This document shows, piece by piece, positions 37,870-47,074 of a stretch of 64,000 bases of DNA (within the stretch, counting starts at the first letter, position 1; every line of letters begins with the position of its first letter). The stretch lies in assembly GCA_016795105.1 (NCBI GenBank), contig JAEUIH010000009.1:124001-188000 (forward strand), given 5' to 3'. The notes under the pieces are model-generated. The model was given only the letters and a program-made list of their open reading frames with translations, was not told where the DNA came from and did not search any database. Source of the DNA: Planctomyces sp. Lineage in GTDB: Bacteria; Planctomycetota; Planctomycetia; Planctomycetales; Planctomycetaceae. Position numbers and translations under genes: made by a program.

Positions 37870-39324
37870 ATGGATCAACGTAGTCTTTGTAAGCGCGAGT
37901 ACCACTTTAGTCGACGAGCCAGCCTTCGAAACGCCGCGATTGGCTTTGGCGCCCTTGCTTTCGCTGCTCTGGAGCAGATTCCGATTCAGGCGTCCGCCGG
38001 ACTTCCGCCGGATGCGGCATTGCGTCGTCATCATCATACCCCACACGCGAAGTCAGTGATTTTCTGTTATATGTCTGGTGGCGTATCGCACGTTGATACA
38101 TTTGACCCGAAGCCCAGGCTTAGGGCCGATCATGGTAAACCAATGCCGGTTGCTGTTGAAAGAACTCAGTTCAACAACAACGGCAACCTGATGGGAAGTC
38201 CGTTCGAATTTACCAGTTCGGGACAGAGCGGCATTCCTGTCAGCAGCATCTTTCCCCACATTGCGGGCGTCGTGGATGAACTGACCGTGATTCGCTCCAT
38301 GACGAGTCCTGTCAACGAGCACGCTCAGGGCAATTTCATGATGCACACTGGATTTCCATTCATGGGACATCCCGCTGCCGGCGCATGGGCAGCTTATGGA
38401 CTGGGAACCGAAAATCAGAACCTGCCTGGTTACGTTGTTCTGCAAAGTGGCAATGCAGTACCGCCTCACGGAGGCGTTAGTCTCTACAGCAATGGTTTTC
38501 TCTCCGCCAGAAATCAGGGGTCCATCCTGCAGGCTGACAAGCCGGAAGCCATTCCTCATATCCGCCCGCAGGAACACAGCCTGCTCCAGCAGCGAAGGCT
38601 GAAGTTTATTCGGCAGGCGGACGATGCGTTTCTTGCGTCTGCTGCCAATGATCTTCAAATTGACGCTGCTATTCGGAACTATGAGACTGCCTTCCGTATG
38701 CAGACCGCTGTTCCGGAACTCTGTGATCTCTCAGGTGAATCACCAACCACGTTGACGAACTATGCCGTGGATTCGCCTGACCTGGAAAAGTCTGCATACG
38801 GTCGGCAGTGCCTCCTTGCCAGACGACTCGTCGAACGAGGTGTCCGATTTGTTGAATTGAGCTGCCTCACTCGAGGAATTGGCGCCGGGAATGGACCCAA
38901 TCCATGGGACCAGCACGGTGACCTCGAACGTGGGCATGGTGCGATGGCCAGTCAGGTGGATCAACCGATTGCGGCGTTGATTTCTGACCTGAAGGAGAGA
39001 GGTCTGCTGGACGAAACTTTGATCGTATGGGCCGGTGAATTCGGAAGAACCCCGTTTTCTCAGGGAAGCAATGGACGCGACCACAACCCGTGGGGATTCA
39101 GCGTATGGATGGCTGGCGGCGGCGTGAAAGGTGGCTCAATCTATGGTGCCACCGACGAATTCGGATATCACGTGATCGACGGCAAGTGCACCATTTACGA
39201 CATGTGGGCCACCGTCCTGCATCAGCTTGGTGTGGACCATGAGCGACTCACATATCGCTATGGGGGACGCGACTTCAGGTTGACAGATGTATATGGAAAT
39301 GTACTGCGGGATGTGCTTCGCTGA
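37870..39324 (+). CDS. DUF1501 family Tat-exported protein (stand-alone type)
   Basis: The product is 484 residues. The leader contains a twin-arginine-like [21 protein letters not shown]. The core begins [25 protein letters not shown], and continues with [26 protein letters not shown]. Later blocks are [55 protein letters not shown], and [52 protein letters not shown]. This is the longer DUF1501 subtype usually found beside PSCyt/DUF1549/DUF1553 giants, but no such gene adjoins it here. The function is unknown; the fold is related to alkaline phosphatases. Confidence 0.92.
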   Translation: MDQRSLCKREYHFSRRASLRNAAIGFGALAFAALEQIPIQASAGLPPDAALRRHHHTPHAKSVIFCYMSGGVSHVDTFDPKPRLRADHGKPMPVAVERTQFNNNGNLMGSPFEFTSSGQSGIPVSSIFPHIAGVVDELTVIRSMTSPVNEHAQGNFMMHTGFPFMGHPAAGAWAAYGLGTENQNLPGYVVLQSGNAVPPHGGVSLYSNGFLSARNQGSILQADKPEAIPHIRPQEHSLLQQRRLKFIRQADDAFLASAANDLQIDAAIRNYETAFRMQTAVPELCDLSGESPTTLTNYAVDSPDLEKSAYGRQCLLARRLVERGVRFVELSCLTRGIGAGNGPNPWDQHGDLERGHGAMASQVDQPIAALISDLKERGLLDETLIVWAGEFGRTPFSQGSNGRDHNPWGFSVWMAGGGVKGGSIYGATDEFGYHVIDGKCTIYDMWATVLHQLGVDHERLTYRYGGRDFRLTDVYGNVLRDVLR

Positions 39325-39532
39325 GGGTGTTCCTGAGGGAAAGGTTGAATTTGGGGGATCAACAGAGCTGTTGGAGTGAAAAATTGGGTGGAAATTGCCC
39401 AAATTTTGAAGGAAAACTCAAACAAAACAGGGTTGGTAGCGGATCTGTTTGTCAGAAGAAAGCGGCGAGCGTAGACTATTTCAACTTGAATTCTCCAGCA
39501 TGCGTGATTTCCGGGATATTGCGGAGCTTGAC

Positions 39533-41239
39533 ATGAGTGAAGTGAAGAAGACGGATGTCGACGGCCTGAATAAGGCGGTTTCATTGTTAAATCGCGTGCA
39601 TGGTCGAATGAAGACAGTGGCCCTGGGGCGATCGTTTTATTCGTGGGGCATGGTTTCTGTGGGTGTTGGACTTTCGGCGATCGCCGTTGTGCGGTTGTTT
39701 GGATTGTTGACACCGGCTCAGCAGCGGCTGGAGTGGCTTGCGGCAATTCCTCTCCTGACAGTTGTTCTGGCACTCGTGTTTCATCGTCGAGTTGAAAAGA
39801 CATCGGCAGCTCGAGCACTGGATTCGTATGGTCAGACTCGGGATCTATTCCTGACGTTTGCAACACTTGGTAATTCAGCGGGTGATTATCAGCCGTTGGT
39901 TGAGCAGGCGGCTGAACACGCAGCGTCGAAGATAAAGCCTACCGAAGTTGTACCGTTCCAGTTTGGTCGTCCATTAAGTCTGGCGCTGGTTTCAGTTTCT
40001 GCGTTGATTCTGGCGACTGCATTTCTTCCTCAATTCGATCCGTTTGGAAAAGTCGAAGCAGCAGTGAAGGAGCAGGAGAAGAAAGACGAGATTGTCGCGA
40101 TTCGCAAGGCGGCACGTACTCGAAAAGAGCAGCTGAAGAAAGATGCAAAGATCGCTGAAGAATCCTCAGGTGAAATTGATAAGCAGATTGAATCACTCAA
40201 AACTTCATTTCGCGAAATGAAGCCTCAGGAGAAGCAGGCAAATTCGAAGGTCCTTCAGAATCATGCGAAGGCACTGAATGAGCAATGGAAGATGGTCTCG
40301 AATGAAGACCTCAGAAAGATGCTGAGTGAGCAGGTTGATAATCAGAATTTTGGCGGAGAGCGGGGTAAGAAACTGAACGATTGGCTGAAGGATCTTCAGG
40401 ACGGAAAGTCTGAGGCCTTGAAGAACGAGATTGAGCAGGCGAAAGAGACAATGGAAGCGATGATGGAGGCAAAGACTCCGGAGGATCGTGAAAAACTTGC
40501 AACGCAGCTCAAGCGACAGCTTCAGGACATCAAGAAGTTCTCTTCTGACAAAGCGAAATCGAAAGACCTTGCCAACGCACTCGAGAAGGCACTCAAGTCA
40601 CTTGAGGCAGCTCAGAAATCCGGTGAAAAGGGTGAGAGCAGCGAAATGTCCGAAGAGGCAAAAGAGGCCCTGCAGGAGTCGCTGGAGCTGGCCAAGGCTG
40701 AACTTGAAGAGATGGCTCGTGATGCTTCTGACATGAAGAAACTGGAAGAAGCCCTGAAGACTCTCCAGGAAGCCGAAAAACTCAATCAGCAGGGGCAAAT
40801 GGATGGAGAGCAGTGTGAAGGTTGCAAGACGCTGGCTGAGTATTCTCAGATGTTGAAGGAAATGCGGGCCAACGGTCAGATGGATGATGGCGAAGGAATG
40901 GGGCAAAAGGGATTTGGAAAGGGTGGCGAAGCTCAGGAGGACGATACCGATCCTGAAGGCTACAAGGATGAAAAGTCGAAGTCGCAGATTAAAGCTGGCA
41001 AGCTTTTGATGTCCATTAAGTCTCGCGAATATGCATCAGAGAAGGACTTTGATCCAAACGAACTTCGACAATACGAAAGCAGCGTTCAGGAAATTAAATC
41101 AGGAGTGCAGGCGGCAATCGAAGGCGAGCAGGTGCCTCCCGGATATGTTGACGGGATCAAGGCCTATTTTGACAAGCTGGACAGTGCTCCTAAAACTACA
41201 GACGGAGCCGGAGCTCCCTCGGGTGAAGAGAATCGATAA
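39533..41239 (+). CDS. Membrane protein with long coiled-coil tail, unknown function
   Basis: ATG at 39533 with GGAG 6 bp upstream gives 568 residues. Three hydrophobic segments lie at about residues 35-56 (GMVSVGVGLSAIAVVRLFGLL), 65-80 and 143-160 (LALVSVSALILATAFL). Beyond residue 175 the protein is highly charged and heptad-like (KEQEKKDEIVAIRKAARTRKEQLKKDAKI, LAKAELEEMARDASDMKKLEEALKTLQEAE), ending in a Gly/Asp-rich linker and a small helical cap. A CEGC pair occurs near 426. The layout resembles very large planctomycete DUF4175-like envelope proteins, but I do not assign it. It is probably anchored in the inner membrane with the coiled coil projecting. A terminator follows. Confidence 0.75.
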   Translation: MSEVKKTDVDGLNKAVSLLNRVHGRMKTVALGRSFYSWGMVSVGVGLSAIAVVRLFGLLTPAQQRLEWLAAIPLLTVVLALVFHRRVEKTSAARALDSYGQTRDLFLTFATLGNSAGDYQPLVEQAAEHAASKIKPTEVVPFQFGRPLSLALVSVSALILATAFLPQFDPFGKVEAAVKEQEKKDEIVAIRKAARTRKEQLKKDAKIAEESSGEIDKQIESLKTSFREMKPQEKQANSKVLQNHAKALNEQWKMVSNEDLRKMLSEQVDNQNFGGERGKKLNDWLKDLQDGKSEALKNEIEQAKETMEAMMEAKTPEDREKLATQLKRQLQDIKKFSSDKAKSKDLANALEKALKSLEAAQKSGEKGESSEMSEEAKEALQESLELAKAELEEMARDASDMKKLEEALKTLQEAEKLNQQGQMDGEQCEGCKTLAEYSQMLKEMRANGQMDDGEGMGQKGFGKGGEAQEDDTDPEGYKDEKSKSQIKAGKLLMSIKSREYASEKDFDPNELRQYESSVQEIKSGVQAAIEGEQVPPGYVDGIKAYFDKLDSAPKTTDGAGAPSGEENR

Positions 41240-41280
41240 GCTCCGGAACCAGGTTCTGTGAATCCGATGTTTACTCCAGT

Positions 41281-41318
41281 CATCCGTGCGATCCATAGTC
41301 GTGCGGATGATTTTTTTT
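41281..41318 (+). terminator. Intrinsic terminator after the coiled-coil membrane protein
   Basis: CATCCGTGCGA (41281-41291) pairs with TCGTGCGGATG (41299-41309) with two G-T pairs, followed by A and eight T residues. Confidence 0.88.
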
Positions 41319-41350
41319 GCACCGACATCATCCTGACTTGAGAGGTTTCC

Positions 41351-42391
41351 ATGGCATCTAGAACCGGCATTCGGTGGACAATTGCGTCAATCGTTGCGGT
41401 GATCCTCGCAGTCATGATACCGATTCTGAGGCAGTCCAGTCGATCGGCCAATCGAGTTGTGCTGTATTGTGCTCATGACTCCATCTTTGCCGATGCGGTG
41501 ATCCGGAAGTTTGAGTCAGCGACCGGCATTGATGTGGAAGTGCGTTATGACGAAGAAGCCAGCAAATCGCTGGGGTTGACGAATCTGCTGATTGCTGAAA
41601 AGGACCAGGCACGTTGTGATGTTTTCTGGAACAATCAGACGATGGGGACAATTCGTTTGAAGGCCGCCGGAGTCCTCGAGCCCTGGAAATCTGAGAACTA
41701 CGGGAGAATCCCGGCTCAGTTTCGTGACGCGGATGGCTACTGGACGGGCTTTGGCGCGAGGATGCGTGTATTTGTTATCAATACAAACCGCATGGCCGGA
41801 ACGGTACAGGCGGTGAACGACTATTTGCAGGGCCCAACATTGAGTGAGGCTGCCATCGCCATTCCGCTCTACGGGACGACGCTGACGCAGTACACAGTGA
41901 TGTGTGCCGAACTCGGGTTCGAGAGCCTGCAGCAGTGGCATGCAGATTTGAGATCTCGAGGGATTCACGAAGCGCGAGGAAATGGGGCCGTGAAGGATCT
42001 TGTTGCAGACGGGGTTTGTCGATTGGGTTACACAGATACCGATGACGTGTTTGTTGCACTTCGGCAGGGAAAACCAGTTACCATGCAACCGGTACGCCTG
42101 CAATCCGGGAAGACCATTGTGATTCCCAACAGTGTTGCCCTGATTCGTGGATGCCCGAATCCGGGAAATGCTCGCACGCTGATCGACTTCCTGTTGTCAG
42201 AGGAGGTCGAGTTGATGCTGGCAGCATCGGATGCACGTCAGATACCATTGGGGGAAGTAGATGAATCGCGGGTGCCCGCTGAGGTGAGAGAACTCCGTCA
42301 ATGGGCCAATGACGGAGTCGATCAAACGCTGGCACTTGAGTACGACGAAAAGGTGCTGAACTGGTTGTCACAGGAGTACACTCCGCAGTGA
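41351..42391 (+). CDS. Iron-type ABC transporter substrate-binding protein
   Basis: The product is 346 residues. An uncleaved or cleaved leader (TIASIVAVILAVMIPIL, residues 11-27) is followed by the type II periplasmic-binding fold: NRVVLYCAHDSIFADAVIRKFESATGIDVEVRYDEEASKSLGL. Further blocks are RCDVFWNNQTMGTIRLKAAGVLEPW, ARMRVFVINTN, and IPNSVALIRGCPNPGNARTLIDFLLSEEVE. The pattern matches FbpA/AfuA-type ferric-iron or thiamine-class binding proteins. The Tyr pair typical of FbpA iron binding is not obvious, so the substrate is uncertain. No lipobox is present. Its stop overlaps the GTG of the permease (GTGA). Confidence 0.88.
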   Translation: MASRTGIRWTIASIVAVILAVMIPILRQSSRSANRVVLYCAHDSIFADAVIRKFESATGIDVEVRYDEEASKSLGLTNLLIAEKDQARCDVFWNNQTMGTIRLKAAGVLEPWKSENYGRIPAQFRDADGYWTGFGARMRVFVINTNRMAGTVQAVNDYLQGPTLSEAAIAIPLYGTTLTQYTVMCAELGFESLQQWHADLRSRGIHEARGNGAVKDLVADGVCRLGYTDTDDVFVALRQGKPVTMQPVRLQSGKTIVIPNSVALIRGCPNPGNARTLIDFLLSEEVELMLAASDARQIPLGEVDESRVPAEVRELRQWANDGVDQTLALEYDEKVLNWLSQEYTPQ

Positions 42392-43887
42392 CAATTCAGT
42401 GGGTATTTTTTTGGTCACTTGTTCGCAGCATGACTGTAGCATGTGCCGGAGTTGTACTTTCAGGTCACATCCATGCTCGAACGACGGATCACCGATTCGG
42501 AAATGTGCGACAATTCTGGATCATCGCTGGTCTGCTGCCTCTGTTTGTTCCGGATTTGTTGACCGGTTTCATCTGGAGACCGGTTTCAGCGGAGCTCATG
42601 AACTGGTCTGAGTCGATTTTGTCATCACATTCAGGCAACAGCCGAGGAATGTATGGCGGGTTCCTCACGGAATTGCTCTACATCCTGTTGCTGACAATAC
42701 GTGCGACCAGCTATGGCGTCGCAGTACGGATGATGATGCCGGTTTCAAACCAGGAATCAACATCACTGTTTCTATGGTCTACGCTGAGACATCGGCAGAA
42801 AGTGACCAGCTGGGTTGTTCACTTCCTGCGGATGCGGTTGTCTGGCATGTGGCGTCCGGCTGTAGTTGCCTGGTGTTTGATGACACTTGTCTCACTTCAG
42901 GAGTTTGAAACCGCAGCGTTGATGCAACTGGACCGATCTCCGATTGTCTGGACGGTGACATTGTTTGATGCTCACGCAGCTCATCAGCCGCTTCTCGATT
43001 CGCTCAGCATGCTGAAGTGGCCGTTAATGATAGAGGGGGGCCTGTTCATTCCCGTGTTTGTTCTGATGCGAGGAAGTTCAACGAGCTCGATGGGTGTGCC
43101 GGACGATGTTCTGGAATCGCAGAGAGCCGTTCGAGGGACCTTCATCAACAGGTTCGTTGCGGCGTGTTGGGTGCTGCTTGTTTGCGGGCTGGTTATTTTA
43201 TGGCCACTCCTGTCCGCAGTTCCTCAACTGATTGCATCCTTTGGACTCATCCTCGCGAATCCCGGATTTGTCGTTCAGTCGATGAGTCAGATTGGAGTGT
43301 CGCTGCTGTTTTCGGCAGTGGCCGCAATGGTCGGACTTCAGTCGGCGAAGCTGATTCTTGGACAACGAAGCCGATTGTTGTTGTGGATCATGTTGCTGCC
43401 TGGTTTGAGCGGTTCACTGATTGTGAGTCTCGTGCTGTTGAGTGTGTTTCAGACATCGGTTGGACGAGTGTTTTACGACACATGGCTGCCTCTTCTTGCA
43501 GGGCAGGTTCTTGTAGTTCTGCCACGTGCAGTGTTCATGGTCATCGTTTTGAATCGACTCATTGACCCTGCGGCCCTGTATCTTTCGACATTGACAGCGA
43601 AGGCAGACGCGACGCATGTTGCCAGAGCCGGATTCCAAATCCGGTGGCGACTTCAGACAGCCGCGTGGGTCGTGGCAGCCATGGCACTGAGCCACTGGTG
43701 TTTCTGGGATGTTACGACGGTCTCAATCCTGAGGCCGGTTGACCTCGAGCCAGTCGTTACTCGGCTCTACAACGAAATGCACTATGGCCGGACTGAAATC
43801 CTGATGCTCATGTCGTTTCTGTCGGCCGCGTCGATCCCGGCAACAGCCTGGCTGTGCATGATTGTGCTTCGAGTTGCACGCAGATAG
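42388..43887 (+). CDS. ABC transporter permease, iron-type (FbpB-like)
   Basis: GTG at 42388 overlaps the stop of the binding-protein gene and gives 499 residues with about 11 hydrophobic segments (for example FWIIAGLLPLFVPDLLTGFIW, LLYILLLTIRATSYGVAVRM, LVCGLVILWPLLSAVPQL, WIMLLPGLSGSLIVSLVLL, AGQVLVVLPRAVFMVIVL). A two-domain permease of about 500 residues is the FbpB layout. The EAA-type coupling loop is degenerate (TAKADATHVARAGFQI). No ATPase gene follows; the next gene is lptE on the other strand. The ATPase must be encoded elsewhere or be shared. Confidence 0.75.
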   Translation: MTIQWVFFWSLVRSMTVACAGVVLSGHIHARTTDHRFGNVRQFWIIAGLLPLFVPDLLTGFIWRPVSAELMNWSESILSSHSGNSRGMYGGFLTELLYILLLTIRATSYGVAVRMMMPVSNQESTSLFLWSTLRHRQKVTSWVVHFLRMRLSGMWRPAVVAWCLMTLVSLQEFETAALMQLDRSPIVWTVTLFDAHAAHQPLLDSLSMLKWPLMIEGGLFIPVFVLMRGSSTSSMGVPDDVLESQRAVRGTFINRFVAACWVLLVCGLVILWPLLSAVPQLIASFGLILANPGFVVQSMSQIGVSLLFSAVAAMVGLQSAKLILGQRSRLLLWIMLLPGLSGSLIVSLVLLSVFQTSVGRVFYDTWLPLLAGQVLVVLPRAVFMVIVLNRLIDPAALYLSTLTAKADATHVARAGFQIRWRLQTAAWVVAAMALSHWCFWDVTTVSILRPVDLEPVVTRLYNEMHYGRTEILMLMSFLSAASIPATAWLCMIVLRVARR

Positions 43888-43912
43888 CAGGACTGACTGC
43901 CGAAGTCATGCC

Positions 43913-44434
43913 TCACCATGGAGCTTCCAGCAGATCAACAATTTGAGCAGCGAGTTGCTGAGCGGATTCCTGCTGTGCAGTCGCCAGCGAATGTCCAACT
44001 TCGGGGGCAAAGCTGACTTGTGACGCCTGTTGAGCGAGTTCTGGTCCGATTGGAAACACGTGTTGCAGCAGTATGGTACCGGTACGGCGATCCACCCATG
44101 TCACCTCGGCCCCGATCAGGAGCTGGAGTTCACGGGAATCGTCAAAACTAGTTTCACTGAGCGGTGTCTTTCTGAATTCGACGATTCGACCTTTGAGGAT
44201 TGTGTCAGCAGTCTCAGGGCCGTCGAGTCGATAGGCAGTTCGATTCTTAATCTCGCTCTGGACAGCTTCTGTCAGCAGATAGTCCAGATTGCGGCGAAAT
44301 GACTCCGACTTAAAGATCGGGACATGGACAGTGCGGACACCCTGCACCTGTGGTGAGCCCAGCATATAACCACAACCGCTGCAGCAGGGCAGAGTCATGG
44401 CCAGCATCAGGCACAACAAAGGAGTTTTCATCAT
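43913..44434 (-). CDS. lptE: LptE-like LPS-assembly lipoprotein
   Basis: The product is 173 residues. The N terminus is a lipoprotein signal (LLCLMLAMTLPCCSGCGYML) with the usual CGY after the lipidated Cys region. The mature part has the LptE pattern: VQGVRTVHVPIFKSESFRRNLDYLLTEAVQSEIKNRTAYRL, then DTILKGRIVEFRKTPLSE and LLIGAEVTWVDRRTG. LptE plugs the LptD barrel and delivers lipopolysaccharide to the outer leaflet. ATG at 44434 is paired with a second ATG. The gene lies 32 bp downstream of the bamD-like gene, giving an outer-membrane biogenesis cluster. It converges on the ABC permease gene with 25 bp between stops. Confidence 0.85.
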   Translation of the reverse strand: MMKTPLLCLMLAMTLPCCSGCGYMLGSPQVQGVRTVHVPIFKSESFRRNLDYLLTEAVQSEIKNRTAYRLDGPETADTILKGRIVEFRKTPLSETSFDDSRELQLLIGAEVTWVDRRTGTILLQHVFPIGPELAQQASQVSFAPEVGHSLATAQQESAQQLAAQIVDLLEAPW

Positions 44435-44466
44435 TATAGGGACCTGTGGCCGTCGAGATCTGAGCT

Positions 44467-45921
44467 CTAGAGCCGAACTCTTCCGGACTCTGAGTTTTCA
44501 CCCCGACTGTCCTGAACCGGAGTGTCTTCGGAGCTTTGACTACTGACTGACTTCACACGGGGGCGAGTTTCCGGTTCCGATGGTTTTTGTATGGGTTCCG
44601 ATGCAGGCAAAGAACGTATGAATTCCGGAACTTCAGGAAGTCCTTGAAGCTTTGCGGGATCGAGAGTTTTGATAAGTTTTCGAGCATCAGCGGCTTGTGG
44701 TGTGTCCGGATACTCCGTGATCAGGCGAATGCAGGCCAACGCTACCGCCCGAGTTTCGCCCTGTCGATTCCAGTAGTCCACATATGCCCATGCTTTCTCA
44801 GCCTCAAGCAGGTAGACTCGCTGAAGATCCTTGCGAATCTGCTGACGGGCAGACGAAGCCGGGAACAGGTGCAGAGACTGTTCTTTAAGTTTCCGAGCAC
44901 CTTCAAGGTTTGTTCCTTCGTAGTACGGGCCCTGATAAGACATGAGCTTTACATGAGATCCGAGCACGTAGGCTTCTTCGATGTGAGGACTGTTCGGATA
45001 CTCTTCACGCAGGATCTTGAAGTACCTGTCAGACTCAAGATAGTTCTTGCGGCGCTGATAGTAGGTAGCCGTCAGCATGAGTGAGTCGTCAGCGAGCGGT
45101 CCAACCGGATCGTTTAGCCAGATAGACTTCAATGCCTGAAGTGCTCGACCCTGCGTGTCAAACATGGGTCTTGAGCCATCATGGAAATTGGGGATGATTC
45201 GGTAGCGAATGGTTGGGTCTTTTGAAGCTGCGGGCGGGCTGGATTCCTCCTCAACAACCCGTTCGCCACTGACCTGACGGATTTCGTTTCGAGCGACCGG
45301 ATCACTGACTTCAAGCCACTGACGAGCAATAGCGAACAGTCGACGAGTCGTAGGTTCAACATATCTTGTAGAAGGATAGTCTTCGAAGAGCTGGTCGAAA
45401 GATTCCTGAGCTTCGGGCAGATCGCCCATCGCATAGTAACATTCGCCGAGGCGATATTGAGCTTCTTCGCCGTAAGAGGATTCTTCGAACTCCTTAGCGA
45501 TCTTCTTGTACATTTTCGCCGCCGCCTTGTAGTTCTTCTGATCGTACAGGGCGAGTGCATCTTTGAGTTTCTTCTCGGCTTCGGGCGAGTACTTTCGGCC
45601 GAGTTCCAATGGAGTCAATTCAGAATTAAGTCCGCGTTCCAGCGGACCTCGAATTCGATCGATGTTCAGGTACTCCGTCATGTCAAACATCCCGGTTTCA
45701 CTGTCTCGGGACAACGTCTGACAACCGGAAAGTGATAACAGGCCGGACAGGAAGGTGAGTGTCAGCGGCCGGAAGAGATGTACACAGTATGTGCGGATCC
45801 ACGATGCGCGAACAGATTGGACACTTGCAGCCGTCCACGGTCCCGCGCATGTCAGAACAGACCGCCTGCGGGCGGACCGTTCATCATGAACTGTTGGTGA
45901 ATCGACATCCATGTCTGTCAC
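44467..45921 (-). CDS. bamD: BamD-like outer-membrane assembly lipoprotein (TPR repeats)
   Basis: The product is 484 residues from GTG at 45921. A lipobox LSLSGC lies at residues about 62-67, with an unusually long stretch of about 66 residues before it and no in-frame ATG/GTG/TTG closer than residue 4. TPR-like helices follow: AEKKLKDALALYDQKNYKAAAKMYKKIAKEFEESSYGEEAQYRLGECYYAMGDLPEAQESFDQLFEDYP. A second set is LTATYYQRRKNYLESDRYFKILREEYPNSPHIEEAYVLG. These are the BamD solenoid. BamD joins BamA to insert barrel proteins. The C terminus is a Pro/Ser-rich tail. It is about 200 residues longer than the Proteobacterial type. It sits between recO and lptE, all on the minus strand. Confidence 0.85.
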   Translation of the reverse strand: MTDMDVDSPTVHDERSARRRSVLTCAGPWTAASVQSVRASWIRTYCVHLFRPLTLTFLSGLLSLSGCQTLSRDSETGMFDMTEYLNIDRIRGPLERGLNSELTPLELGRKYSPEAEKKLKDALALYDQKNYKAAAKMYKKIAKEFEESSYGEEAQYRLGECYYAMGDLPEAQESFDQLFEDYPSTRYVEPTTRRLFAIARQWLEVSDPVARNEIRQVSGERVVEEESSPPAASKDPTIRYRIIPNFHDGSRPMFDTQGRALQALKSIWLNDPVGPLADDSLMLTATYYQRRKNYLESDRYFKILREEYPNSPHIEEAYVLGSHVKLMSYQGPYYEGTNLEGARKLKEQSLHLFPASSARQQIRKDLQRVYLLEAEKAWAYVDYWNRQGETRAVALACIRLITEYPDTPQAADARKLIKTLDPAKLQGLPEVPEFIRSLPASEPIQKPSEPETRPRVKSVSSQSSEDTPVQDSRGENSESGRVRL

Positions 45922-45959
45922 AGTTAGTAGATCCAGGTCTCTGGTTCAGTCTTCGAAAT

Positions 45960-46712
45960 TCACTGTATTTGAAGATATCTCAATGTTGATGGCTTTCTCC
46001 CCATCGCCTGAACGATTGAGGAAACAGCCAGTCGATGACACTCAATAAGTTGCGAACCGGAGATTTGTCCATCGACAAACACCCCAGTGTCACATTCAGA
46101 AATCTCTCTCAGGGTTTGAATCGTTCCTGCCTGCACTGAGTTGCCTGAATACTCTTCGTGACGACATCGACTGCACAACAAGCCACCCTGGGTTACCCAG
46201 TGAGCATACTTGTGGTCAAGATGGATATCGTCGCCGCAGACAGAACAGGCGGACAGATTGGGGAGAAGGCCGATTTCTCTGAGAAATTGAACTTCAAACT
46301 GAATCAGAATCGAAGGAAGGTGGGTTTTGGGATCGGACAGGAAATTCAAAGTGCTTAAAGCCAGATCATATAGGGAGGGAGCGACGTCAAAATCTTCGGT
46401 CAGTCCATCCAGAAGTTCTGCCACATAATATCCGCCGTAAACTCTCAGCAGTTCCCCAGACGCGGGACGAAACCGGGAGTTAAGACGAGCCTCTGTAAGC
46501 AGGTTCAAAGTCCCTGCACTTTTCCGAATGAAGACTACGCGACAGCAGGAAAGCAGGTCAAGAGCAGCATCGAACGGTCCCCGCAATCGTTTTGCGCCTT
46601 TTGCAAGCGCGGCAAACTTTCCGAAATCTCTGCTGAAGAAGGTTACGACTCGGCTGGATTCGCTGAAGTCCACTTGCCTGATGACGATGGCATCGGTCTT
46701 TTCGGATGTCAA
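45960..46712 (-). CDS. recO: DNA repair protein RecO
   Basis: The product is 250 residues. RecO anneals single strands and helps load RecA in the RecFOR pathway. The OB-fold start is TDAIVIRQVDFSESSRVVTFFSRDFGKFAALAKGAKRLRG. The helical middle is RVYGGYYVAELLDGLTEDFDVAPSLYDLALSTLNFL. The zinc-binding cluster is CSVCG and CSRC in LLPNLSACSVCGDDIHLDHKYAHWV. The start is a TTG at 46712 with AGGGA about 8 bp upstream; no ATG or GTG is available nearby. It is the first gene of the recO-bamD-lptE run, with 38 bp to bamD. Upstream lies the porin gene, divergent. Confidence 0.92.
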   Translation of the reverse strand: MTSEKTDAIVIRQVDFSESSRVVTFFSRDFGKFAALAKGAKRLRGPFDAALDLLSCCRVVFIRKSAGTLNLLTEARLNSRFRPASGELLRVYGGYYVAELLDGLTEDFDVAPSLYDLALSTLNFLSDPKTHLPSILIQFEVQFLREIGLLPNLSACSVCGDDIHLDHKYAHWVTQGGLLCSRCRHEEYSGNSVQAGTIQTLREISECDTGVFVDGQISGSQLIECHRLAVSSIVQAMGRKPSTLRYLQIQ

Positions 46713-47074
46713 AACGGGTTCCCTGTGTTGAATTTGTAGCGGCAGTTTTTGCCGAAGTTCCTTTGGCGGTAATACCTTACGGCGTAAAGTCTGTGAATCT
46801 GGGGAATTTGAGCGCGATCGTGTAACTGACCTGGATGATTACTTCTGGCTGGAAATCTAATGAATTGAGTCCGGCAATTCAGTGTTCGATATTGATTCGG
46901 GCTGAAAAGAAAGGCGTCGGTAGAGTGCCGGCCCGGAGATTCTAACAACGGATTCTTGTTATGCAGTGACTCCATCCGTTGGGAAAGCCTATAGGGACTA
47001 AATCGTTGGTCAGCCTGATTTCGGGGGGAGTTGGGACAGGCCGGGGATTTCAAGGAAGAACACAGGAAGTTGCG
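46713..47074. other. Intergenic region between divergent recO and porin genes
   Basis: About 360 bp. It contains GAATTG (46862-46867) and CAATTC (46875-46880), a 6-bp dyad with a 7-bp spacer, which could be an operator. The porin Shine-Dalgarno (AGGA) lies at its right end. No other structure was found. Confidence 0.4.
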
